Origin: Actinotalea endophytica
GTDB lineage: Bacteria > Actinomycetota > Actinomycetes > Actinomycetales > Cellulomonadaceae
NCBI RefSeq assembly: GCF_025717005.1
Contig: NZ_JAOVZU010000008.1
Location: forward strand, 179,916 to 243,915
Direction: 5' to 3'
DNA length: 64,000 nt
Under the pieces are notes generated by a model that was not told the DNA's origin, made no database searches, and was given only the letters and a program-made list of their open reading frames with translations. Made by a program: the position numbers and the translations under genes. This document shows, piece by piece, positions 15,819 to 21,730 of the stretch (its first letter is position 1; each line of letters begins with the position of its first letter).

Positions 15819-17387
15819 TCAGCTCGCTACGGGTTCAGCCGGGACAGGGGCGGCCCGCGGCGTCGGGACGGCCGACGCGGGCACCGAGTCCGAGGGTACG
15901 GCGGTCGCACGCCGGCCGAGTGCCAGGCCCACGGCCATCACGACCGCGATGCCGAGCACCGCGTGCCGGACCCCGAGCTGCTCGGCGACCAGGCCGATCA
16001 CCGGTGGCGCCGCGAGGTTCGCCGTGGACCCGAACGCGGAGACAACGGCCACCCGTCCGGCCGCGCCGAGCCCGTCGCCGGTGGTCGCGCTCATCGCGAT
16101 CGGGATGACCAGCCCCGCACCGAGGCCCCACGCGACGGCTCCGGCGACCGCGCCGGGCAGCGTCGGGGACAGGCCGTAGACGAGCAGCCCGGCGACCGCG
16201 AGCGCCATCGAGCCGACCAGCACCGGCGCCCGGCCCAGCCGGTCGATGAGCACGGTGCCGCCGAGCCGGGCGACCGTCATGGCTGCGACGAACGTGCCGA
16301 ACACCAGGGCGCCGACCGCCTCGCGCGCACCGAACCCGTCGACGACACCGATCGCGAGCCAGGTGTTGGCCGTCCCCTCGGAGAGCGCGCCCGCCATGAC
16401 GACGACACCGAGCAGCAGCGTGCGCGGGTCACGCCACGCGTCGAGCGAGCCGCGGAGGCCGCCGCCGCGCCGCACCCTGGTGGGCGCTGCGGCCTGGGAG
16501 CCATCGGCCGCCGGCGCGCCTGAGCCGGGAAGCACCGACGTGGCGAGATCAGCGGTGGCGAGATCCGCGGTGGGGAGCGCGGATCTCGGGAGAGCTGCGG
16601 TGGCGAGCACCGGGACGGGGAGCACGGGGACGGGGAGCACGGAGGCGGGGATCGTGCGCAGCCGCCAGACGAGGCTGACCACCGCGACCAGCGAGAAGTG
16701 CACCACGAGCGGGAGGTGCCCCCACGCGGCGAGCGCGCCGAGCCCGGAGCCCAGCACCGAACCGACCGAGAACGCCGCGTGGAACTGCGGGACCACGGTG
16801 CGCCCCATCGCGCGCTCGATCCGGACGGACTCGACGTTCAGCGGCACGTTCCCCAGCGCGAAGGACACGCTCATCAGGACGACGCCCACCGCGAGCACGA
16901 GGACCGAGCCCATCGCCGGACCGAGGCCGAGCAGGGCGGCCGCGACGGAGAACACCCACGCTGCCACGACCATCGTCCGCCGGCTGCCCCAGCGCTCGGC
17001 GAGCCCGCCGGCGACGAGGACCGTCCCGAGCGACGCGATCGCACCCGCGAGCAGCACGGTGCCGAGGCCGCCGGTGCTCAGGCCGAGGTCGGCGCGCACG
17101 GTCGGCAGCCGGGACAGCCAACTCGCGACGGTGATGCCGAGCAGCCCGTACAGGCCGAGCAGGGCGACCCGCGCGCGCAGTGCCTCGGGCTCGACCGGCG
17201 GGCGAGGCCTCCGCAGCACCCGAGCACCGGGCCGCAGGCGCGACGGGAGCGCCGCGGCGCGGGCGGCTGCCGAGCGACGCGGCACGGCGCCGGAACGCGC
17301 GGGGTGGGTGGCGGCTCCGGCCGGGCGGCCGGGGCGTCGGGCGGAGGGTCGGGCGAGCAGGTCGGACAGGCGGGCGGAGCGAGGCAC
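15819..17387 (-). CDS. MFS transporter with extended N-terminus and repeat-bearing central loop
   Basis: This protein of about 522 residues has 12 predicted membrane helices. The first begins near residue 70 after an Arg/Ala/Pro-rich extension. GTG 17387 is chosen because GGAAG lies before it; the start could be later, close to the first helix. It shares with its downstream neighbour the helix-5 segment QFHAAFSVGSVLGSGLGALA. The cytoplasmic loop between helices 6 and 7 is unusually long and contains about eight degenerate five-residue repeats (VLPVP, VLPVP, VLATA, ALPRS, ALPTA, DLATA, DLATS, VLPGS) encoded by DNA repeats at 16525-16650. A LacI-type regulator is divergent and probably controls the pair. 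The substrate is unknown. Confidence 0.85.
   Translation of the reverse strand: MPRSARLSDLLARPSARRPGRPAGAATHPARSGAVPRRSAAARAAALPSRLRPGARVLRRPRPPVEPEALRARVALLGLYGLLGITVASWLSRLPTVRADLGLSTGGLGTVLLAGAIASLGTVLVAGGLAERWGSRRTMVVAAWVFSVAAALLGLGPAMGSVLVLAVGVVLMSVSFALGNVPLNVESVRIERAMGRTVVPQFHAAFSVGSVLGSGLGALAAWGHLPLVVHFSLVAVVSLVWRLRTIPASVLPVPVLPVPVLATAALPRSALPTADLATADLATSVLPGSGAPAADGSQAAAPTRVRRGGGLRGSLDAWRDPRTLLLGVVVMAGALSEGTANTWLAIGVVDGFGAREAVGALVFGTFVAAMTVARLGGTVLIDRLGRAPVLVGSMALAVAGLLVYGLSPTLPGAVAGAVAWGLGAGLVIPIAMSATTGDGLGAAGRVAVVSAFGSTANLAAPPVIGLVAEQLGVRHAVLGIAVVMAVGLALGRRATAVPSDSVPASAVPTPRAAPVPAEPVAS
16525..16650 (-). repeat. 15-bp coding repeats in the MFS central loop
   Basis: Within the longer MFS gene, GC-rich units of about 15 bp (for example two identical copies of GTGCTCCCCGTCCCC type) follow one another and encode the degenerate pentapeptides listed for that gene. 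They lie in the loop between the two six-helix halves, where length change should be tolerated. Confidence 0.75.
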
Positions 17388-17434
17388 GTGGGCTTCCGGT
17401 GGTTCGAGTGGTGGCCCTCGTCGAGCGTCGTCGG

Positions 17435-17448
17435 TCGAATCGATTCGA
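17435..17448. promoter_or_regulatory. LacI-type operator between MFS pair and regulator
   Basis: TCGAATCGATTCGA is a perfect 14-bp palindrome with a central CG, the general form of LacI-family operators. It lies 48 bp before the MFS start and 88 bp before the divergent LacI gene, so one site could control both. TAGGCT near 17472 on the plus strand is a possible -10 for the regulator. Confidence 0.6.
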
Positions 17449-17535
17449 GGAGTGGTCTCAAGTGTGACCGTTAGGCTGCCGCTCGTCAATCCGACGCCGT
17501 GCGCCGGACGGGTCACGGACTCAGGAGGCCGAGGG

Positions 17536-18585
17536 ATGACGGAGCGGACCACGCTCGCCGACGTCGCCGCGGCGGCGGGTGTGTCCGTGTCCACCGCGTC
17601 ACTGGCGTTCTCCGGCGCGGGACCGATCTCGGCCGCGACCAAGCAGCGCGTGCTCGACGCCGCCGCGGAGCTCGGCTACACCGGGCCCAGCGCGCTCGGC
17701 AGGTCGCTGCGCTCCGGGCGCTCGGGGATCGTCGGCGTCGTGATCGGGGACCAGCTCCGGCGCTCGTTCCGCGACCCGGTGTCCGTCCAGGTGCTCGACG
17801 GGCTCGTCGACTCGGTCGGACCCCAGGGGCTCGGCGTCCTGCTGGTCCCCGCGACGGGAGGCGAGGCGGCCGACCCGCTGGTCGAGACCGCACCGATGGA
17901 CGCCGCCGTGCTGCTCTTCGGCGCACGGCGCGGCGAGGGCACCTTCGAGGCGCTGCGCCGGCGCGGCGTGCCGGTGGTGCTCGGCGAGGGCCCGCGCGGC
18001 CTGGACGCCCCGGTGGTCGGGATCGCCGACCGGGAGGGCACCCGCCGCCTCGTGGAGTACCTGCGCGAGCTCGGGCACAGCCGGATCGGCGTCGTCACGC
18101 TGCCGCTCGGTGGCGAACGTCGCTGCGCGCCGGTCGACGCGGCCCGGATGGCCGAGCTGGACTGCCCGCCGGCGGAGCATCGCCTGGCCGCCCTGGACGA
18201 CGCGGGGGTCGTGCCGACCGCCGTGGTCGAGGCGAGCGCCTCGCTCGTCGAGGCCGGCGTCGAGGCCGGGCGCGTCCTGCTCGACGTCGCCGACCCGCCG
18301 ACCGCGGTGCTGACCCATTCGGACCTGCTCGCCGCCGGTGTGCTGATCGCGGCGCGGGACCTGGGGCTGCGGGTCCCGGAGGACGTGTCGGTGGCCGGCT
18401 TCGACGGGCTGAACCTGCCCTGGCTCGCGCCGGACGTGCTGACGTCCGTCGCGCAGCCGTTCGCGGCGAAGGGCGCGGCGATCGGCGACGCGATCACGGC
18501 GATCCTGGCCGGTGAGACCCCGGCGGACGTCGAGCTCGAGGTCGAGCTGCGGATCGGCACGACGACCGCGCCGCCGCGGGCCTGA
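17536..18585 (+). CDS. LacI-family transcriptional regulator
   Basis: This 349-residue protein has the standard LacI layout. The N-terminal helix-turn-helix and hinge (residues about 5-60) read TTLADVAAAAGVSVSTASLAFSG and are followed by a periplasmic-binding-protein-like ligand domain (65-345). The latter shows the usual DREGTRRLVEYLRELGHSRIGVV, a DLLAAGVLIAARDLGLRVPEDVS strand-helix pair and VAGFDGL. ATG 17536 follows AGGAGG and GAGGG. The gene is divergent from two MFS transporters, and a 14-bp palindrome lies between them. It is therefore probably a ligand-relieved repressor of these exporters; the effector is unknown. Confidence 0.92.
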   Translation: MTERTTLADVAAAAGVSVSTASLAFSGAGPISAATKQRVLDAAAELGYTGPSALGRSLRSGRSGIVGVVIGDQLRRSFRDPVSVQVLDGLVDSVGPQGLGVLLVPATGGEAADPLVETAPMDAAVLLFGARRGEGTFEALRRRGVPVVLGEGPRGLDAPVVGIADREGTRRLVEYLRELGHSRIGVVTLPLGGERRCAPVDAARMAELDCPPAEHRLAALDDAGVVPTAVVEASASLVEAGVEAGRVLLDVADPPTAVLTHSDLLAAGVLIAARDLGLRVPEDVSVAGFDGLNLPWLAPDVLTSVAQPFAAKGAAIGDAITAILAGETPADVELEVELRIGTTTAPPRA

Positions 18586-18590
18586 GCGCC

Positions 18591-19001
18591 TCAGAGGCGG
18601 ACGAGCACCTGGGCGCGGCCGAGCACCTTCACGCCGGCCGACTCGACCGTGAGGTCGATCCGCGCCGTGCCGGCCTCGGCGTCCACCGCACCGACGGTCG
18701 CGGTGATCGCCACCGTGGCGACCCCGGGGTCGGGCACCTCGACGGGGCGGGTGAACCGGACGCCGTACTCGAGCACCCGGCCCGGGTCGCCCAGCCAGTC
18801 GACCACCACGCCGACGGCGGTGCCCATGGTGAACATGCCGTGCGCGATGACGCCGGGCAGGCCGACCTCGCGGGCGAACCGCTCGTTCCAGTGGATCGGG
18901 TTGCGGTCGCCGCTCGCGCCCGCGTAGTGGACCAGGTCCGCGCGGGTGACCTCGACGGTCCGCGAGCCGACCACCTGGCCGACCTCGAGCTGGGCGCTCA
19001 T
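18591..19001 (-). CDS. MaoC-family (R)-specific enoyl hydratase/dehydratase (HadB-like)
   Basis: This 136-residue hot-dog protein carries the catalytic hydratase 2 motif: YAGASGDRNPIHWNE near residues 26-40 with the Asp and His, then GVIAHGMFTMG. It probably dehydrates (R)-3-hydroxyacyl thioesters. The preceding gene encodes a partner lacking the full motif and overlaps it by 4 bp; together they resemble mycobacterial HadA-HadB, which act as a heterodimer in fatty acid elongation. Linkage to rpmG and the tRNA genes is also as in Mycobacterium. This organism probably lacks mycolic acids, so the acyl substrate remains open. The stop converges with the LacI gene at a distance of 5 bp. Confidence 0.9.
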   Translation of the reverse strand: MSAQLEVGQVVGSRTVEVTRADLVHYAGASGDRNPIHWNERFAREVGLPGVIAHGMFTMGTAVGVVVDWLGDPGRVLEYGVRFTRPVEVPDPGVATVAITATVGAVDAEAGTARIDLTVESAGVKVLGRAQVLVRL

Positions 19002-19447
19002 GCGTCCGCCCCCCGCACCGCGAGGGTGGAGACAACGGTGCTCACCGGGGCGCCGTCGGCGTCGGCGAGCTCGCAGCGCGTGGTGACCATGGCGAGCCCG
19101 GCGCGCTCGACGATCGAGTCGACGTGCAGCACCGTGACGATCGCGTCACCGGCGACGATCGGCCGGTGGTGGGTGAACCGCTCCTCGGCGTGCACGACGC
19201 GGGAGAAGTCGATGCCGGCCGCGGGGTCGGAGATGAGCTGGGCCTCGGCCGCCTGTGCGATGACGACGGCGAAGGTCGGCGTCGCGACCACGTCGGCGTA
19301 GCCGAGCGCACGCGCGGCCTCGACGTCGTGATGCGTCGGGTGCGTGGCACCCACCGCCGCGGCGAAGTGCCTCAGGTGCTCGCGGCCGACCAGGTAGGGC
19401 GCCGTGGGTGGGTACACCCGGCCCGCGTAGCCCGCGTCGATCGCCAT
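18998..19447 (-). CDS. FAS1-like dehydratase domain protein (HadA-like partner)
   Basis: This 149-residue protein has the N-terminal MaoC/FAS1-like hot-dog fold: residues 10-30 contain YPPTAPYLVGREHLRHFAAAVG, and ATHPTHHDVEAARALGYADVVATPTFAVV follows. The Asp-His pair of active hydratases is not in the standard order, as in HadA and HadC, which serve as substrate-binding subunits. It overlaps the catalytic MaoC gene (ATGA) and lies 13 bp after rpmG in the same direction. Most likely it forms a heterodimer with that neighbour. Confidence 0.85.
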   Translation of the reverse strand: MAIDAGYAGRVYPPTAPYLVGREHLRHFAAAVGATHPTHHDVEAARALGYADVVATPTFAVVIAQAAEAQLISDPAAGIDFSRVVHAEERFTHHRPIVAGDAIVTVLHVDSIVERAGLAMVTTRCELADADGAPVSTVVSTLAVRGADA

Positions 19448-19460
19448 GCCGGAGGCAGGG

Positions 19461-19631
19461 TCAGCGGGTCTCGCGGTGCGCGGTGTGCTTGCCGCAGCGC
19501 GGGCAGAACTTCGCCAGCTCGAGCCGGTCGGGGTCGTTGCGGCGGTTCTTCTTCGTGATGTAGTTCCGCTCCTTGCACTCCGTGCACGCGAGCGTGATCT
19601 TCGGACGGACGTCCTGCGTCTTGCTGGCCAC
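19461..19631 (-). CDS. rpmG: 50S ribosomal protein L33
   Basis: This 56-residue protein is too short for many ORF callers. It reads [20 protein letters not shown] at the start and has the [21 protein letters not shown] core of L33. The two CxxC pairs (CTEC and CPRC) show it is the zinc-binding C+ form, as opposed to the Cys-free paralog that some actinobacteria express under zinc starvation. Translation begins at GTG 19631 after AGAGGTG. It lies between tRNA-Met and the HadA-like gene. Confidence 0.96.
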   Translation of the reverse strand: MASKTQDVRPKITLACTECKERNYITKKNRRNDPDRLELAKFCPRCGKHTAHRETR

Positions 19632-19694
19632 GATTCACCTCTGCTGTCGATCGCACGTCGCGCGCCATCCGGGCCGTGCGCGACCTCTTCTGTG

Positions 19695-19771
19695 TGGTAG
19701 CGGGGGCGGGATTCGAACCCGCGACACCACGATTATGAGCCGTGTGCTCTAACCACCTGAGCTACCCCGCC
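19695..19771 (-). tRNA. tRNA-Met (anticodon CAT, elongator type)
   Basis: The cloverleaf is complete: acceptor GGCGGGG with CCCCGCT (first pair G-U), D arm AGCTCAGGTGGTTAGAGC, anticodon stem CACGG/TCGTG with CAT in the loop, T arm GCGGG-TTCGAAT-CCCGC, discriminator A and an encoded CCA. The initiator features (unpaired first base, three G-C pairs in the anticodon stem) are absent. CAT tRNAs can also be tRNA-Ile2; position before rpmG favours Met. Confidence 0.88.
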
Positions 19772-19809
19772 ATTCCGGCATCCGCACCACATGGTGCGGG
19801 CACCGAGAG

Positions 19810-19882
19810 AGCCCCGAAAGGGAATCGAACCCTTGACCTTCTCCTTACCATGGAGACGCTCTGCCGACTGAGCTATCGGGGC
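19810..19882 (-). tRNA. tRNA-Thr (anticodon GGT)
   Basis: The acceptor stem GCCCCGA/TCGGGGC is perfect, the anticodon stem TCTCC/GGAGA holds GGT, and the T arm AAGGG-TTCGATT-CCCTT is intact. The discriminator is T and no CCA is encoded. It lies 38 bp before tRNA-Met in one likely transcript. Confidence 0.96.
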
Positions 19883-19996
19883 AGCGCAGGCCAGGGTACA
19901 GGAGCGCGCGCGGCCCGCGAAATCCGGTACCCGGCTCTCGCCCGGCACCCTGCGACGCACGTGATCCTGCTCCCGGCCGGCAACCGGAAAGCCGAA

Positions 19997-20017
19997 CGCC
20001 CCGGAGATCCCGGGGCG
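19997..20017 (-). terminator. Hairpin after tRNA-Tyr
   Basis: CGCCCCGG and CCGGGGCG form an 8-bp perfect stem with loop AGATC, starting 5 bp after the end of tRNA-Tyr on the minus strand. It may separate tRNA-Tyr from tRNA-Thr/Met, or act as a processing signal. Confidence 0.6.
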
Positions 20018-20021
20018 AGCG

Positions 20022-20102
20022 TGGCAGGTGAGGGATTCGAACCCCCGTAGCTTGCGCAACTGATTTACAGTCAGCTCCCTTTGGCCGCTTGGGTAACCTG
20101 CC
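20022..20102 (-). tRNA. tRNA-Tyr (anticodon GTA)
   Basis: An 81-nt class II tRNA with a long variable arm. The acceptor GGCAGGT/ACCTGCC is perfect, the anticodon stem GCTGA/TCAGT carries GTA in the loop CTGTAAA, and the discriminator is A. No CCA is encoded. Confidence 0.95.
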
Positions 20103-20136
20103 CGGCCGAGCGCGTCGCCGCGCTGGTGCGGATGGA

Positions 20137-20166
20137 AGGATAGCAACTCTGCGGGGTGCACCCGAA
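20137..20166 (-). promoter_or_regulatory. Candidate promoter of tRNA-Tyr
   Basis: TATCCT (20137-20142, minus strand) is a good -10, with TTCGGG at an 18-bp distance as a weak -35. Transcription would begin about 28 bp before the mature tRNA. Confidence 0.45.
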
Positions 20167-20212
20167 CGCGCCGGGGATCGCACCGCCCGCACACAGCCCG
20201 AGGAGGACAGGC

Positions 20213-20704
20213 ATGGCAGGCGACTCGTCGTTCGACGTCGTGAGCAAGGTGGACCGCCAGGAGGTCGACAACGCCCTCAACCAGGCGGCCAAGGAGATCG
20301 CACAGCGCTACGACTTCAAGAACGTCGGCGCCTCGATCACCTGGAGCGGCGACACGATCGTGATGGTCGCCAACTCCGAGGAGCGCGTGAAGGCCGTCCT
20401 CGACGTCTTCCAGACCAAGCTGGTCAAGCGCGGCATCTCGCTCAAGGCGATCGAGACCTCCGCCCCCAAGCCGTCCGGCAAGGAGTACCGGCTCGAGGGC
20501 GCCATGAAGCAGGGGCTGAGCAGCGAGAACGCGAAGAAGATCGCCAAGATCGTCCGCGACGAGGGCCCCAAGGGCGTCAAGACCCAGATCACCGGCGACG
20601 AGCTTCGGGTCTCGGCCAAGTCCCGCGACGACCTGCAGTCCGTCATCGCGCTGCTCAAGGCGGCCGACCTGGACGTCGCGCTGCAGTTCGTCAACTACCG
20701 GTAG
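20213..20704 (+). CDS. yajQ: YajQ-family nucleotide-binding protein
   Basis: This 163-residue protein matches the YajQ/UPF0234 family almost end to end: [20 protein letters not shown] at the N-terminus, [11 protein letters not shown], the [10 protein letters not shown] segment, [19 protein letters not shown], and the C-terminal [10 protein letters not shown]. The family has two ferredoxin-like domains; some members bind cyclic di-GMP (shown in Xanthomonas), and others act as phage or heat-shock related factors. It is cytoplasmic. ATG 20213 follows GAGGAGG. It is transcribed alone, divergent from tRNA-Tyr, and ends at a strong hairpin. Confidence 0.94.
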   Translation: MAGDSSFDVVSKVDRQEVDNALNQAAKEIAQRYDFKNVGASITWSGDTIVMVANSEERVKAVLDVFQTKLVKRGISLKAIETSAPKPSGKEYRLEGAMKQGLSSENAKKIAKIVRDEGPKGVKTQITGDELRVSAKSRDDLQSVIALLKAADLDVALQFVNYR

Positions 20705-20708
20705 GCCG

Positions 20709-20741
20709 CCGGCTTCGGCGGCACATGTCCGCCGAAGCCGG
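20709..20741. terminator. Bidirectional terminator between yajQ and the TfoX-like gene
   Basis: CCGGCTTCGGCGG and CCGCCGAAGCCGG form a perfect 13-bp stem with a 7-base loop, 4 bp after the yajQ stop. A second inverted repeat, GGTAGCGG/CCGCTACC at 20744-20774, overlaps the stop of the convergent gene. Confidence 0.8.
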
Positions 20742-20769
20742 GTGGTAGCGGTCGGCGCCGAGCGGGCCG

Positions 20770-21132
20770 CTACCGCTTCGTGCCGCGCGGTGGTTTCGGC
20801 GGGATGGTGCGGGCGTAGGCCGCGGACCGTTCGAGCCACGGCTGCACGTCGGGCGAGGCGAACAGGTCCGGCGGCAGGACGACGTACTCCTTCATCTTGC
20901 GGCCGGCCATCGGCTCGAAGATGTGCAGCGGATGGTCGGCCGCGAAGTCCTCGCGGTCGGCCTCGGACATCCTCAGGACGGCGCTCGCGTGGAACAGCGA
21001 GAAGAAGAGGTTGCCGTTCATGAAGAGGGCCGGGTAGCCGAACATCGGCCTGCGGACGGCATCGGGCACGAGGCCGACCAGCTCGTCGAACCGCGCGACC
21101 ACGTCCGGGGGTGACTTCTCGAAGCTGGGCAC
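20770..21132 (-). CDS. TfoX N-terminal-domain protein
   Basis: This 120-residue protein matches the TfoX/Sxy N-terminal domain: FDELVGLVPDAVRRPMFGYPALFMNGNLFFSLF near residues 17-50, followed by LRMSEADREDF and the MKEYVVLP strand. Full TfoX/Sxy proteins activate competence genes in proteobacteria, but stand-alone N-terminal domains are widespread in actinobacteria and have no known role. GTG 21132 is chosen because GAGAGGGG precedes it. It faces yajQ across a two-hairpin terminator. Confidence 0.85.
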   Translation of the reverse strand: MPSFEKSPPDVVARFDELVGLVPDAVRRPMFGYPALFMNGNLFFSLFHASAVLRMSEADREDFAADHPLHIFEPMAGRKMKEYVVLPPDLFASPDVQPWLERSAAYARTIPPKPPRGTKR

Positions 21133-21208
21133 GGGGACCCCTCTCGGCGGCGCACCCCGAAGGTACCTCGCACCTCGGACACCGGCGGGGCGCGGCCGGC
21201 GCGACGCG

Positions 21209-21694
21209 CTACATGCCGAGCGCGGTGAGGTCGGCGGCGCCGGCCCCGGCCTCCCCGGCCGCATCGGCGAACGACTCGAGCGCGCCCGCGAGCACGTCGC
21301 GGGTCTCCGGCGGCATCGTCGCGAGGATCTCGCGCAGCTCGGCGCGACGGCGCCGGGTCACGCGGTCGACCAGGTCCGCCCCGGTGTCGGTCAGCTCGAT
21401 CAGCACCGAGAGCCGGCTGTCGGGGTCCTCGACGCGGCGCACCCACCCCCCGGCGACCAGCCGGTCGGCGTTCCGGGAGAACGTCGACGGGTGGATGCCC
21501 ATCCGCTCGGCAACCACGCCGGAGCGCAGCGGGCCGTCGACGGCCAGGAGCACGAGCACCCGGAACTGGGGCAGCGAGACGTGCTCGAGCGCCTCGGACA
21601 ACGAGCGGGCGACCACCCCGAGCAGGGCGCGAGAGGCGCGCAGGGTCGCGTCGGTGGCGTCGTCGAGGCCCGAACCTCGCCGGTGAGCAGTCAT
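21209..21694 (-). CDS. MarR-family transcriptional regulator
   Basis: This 161-residue protein has the MarR winged-helix core at about residues 40-110: LPQFRVLVLLAVDGPLRSGVVAERMGIHPSTFSRNADRLVAGGWVRR, then the wing DPDSRLSVLIELTDTG. Flanking helices would form the dimer interface. It is divergent from a ClC channel gene whose start codon lies only 24 bp away. An inverted repeat AGTTGTA-N4-TACAACT covers that start, so the protein probably represses both genes. Its effector is unknown; for a regulator of a chloride channel, pH or an antimicrobial organic acid would be plausible. Confidence 0.9.
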   Translation of the reverse strand: MTAHRRGSGLDDATDATLRASRALLGVVARSLSEALEHVSLPQFRVLVLLAVDGPLRSGVVAERMGIHPSTFSRNADRLVAGGWVRRVEDPDSRLSVLIELTDTGADLVDRVTRRRRAELREILATMPPETRDVLAGALESFADAAGEAGAGAADLTALGM

Positions 21695-21706
21695 GGGATG
21701 TCATGG

Positions 21707-21730
21707 TACATTAGTTGTATGCCTACAACT
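21707..21730 (+). promoter_or_regulatory. Leaderless promoter and MarR operator at the ClC start codon
   Basis: TACATT (21707-21712) is a -10 element six bases before ATG 21719, so the transcript should start at the first codon. AGTTGTA (21713-21719) and TACAACT (21724-21730) form a perfect 7-bp inverted repeat that overlaps the start codon. A dimeric regulator bound there would cover the transcription start. Confidence 0.6.

Noticed and set aside
17388..17642. A longer N-terminus for the first MFS transporter
   Set aside because: It would run through the proposed operator and into the divergent LacI gene; GTG 17387 has a ribosome site and is enough for the protein.
19695..19771. tRNA-Ile2 with lysidine-modified CAT anticodon
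   Set aside because: Position before rpmG and the elongator-Met-like body favour Met, although the modification cannot be read from DNA; a comparison with the other CAT tRNAs of the genome would settle it.
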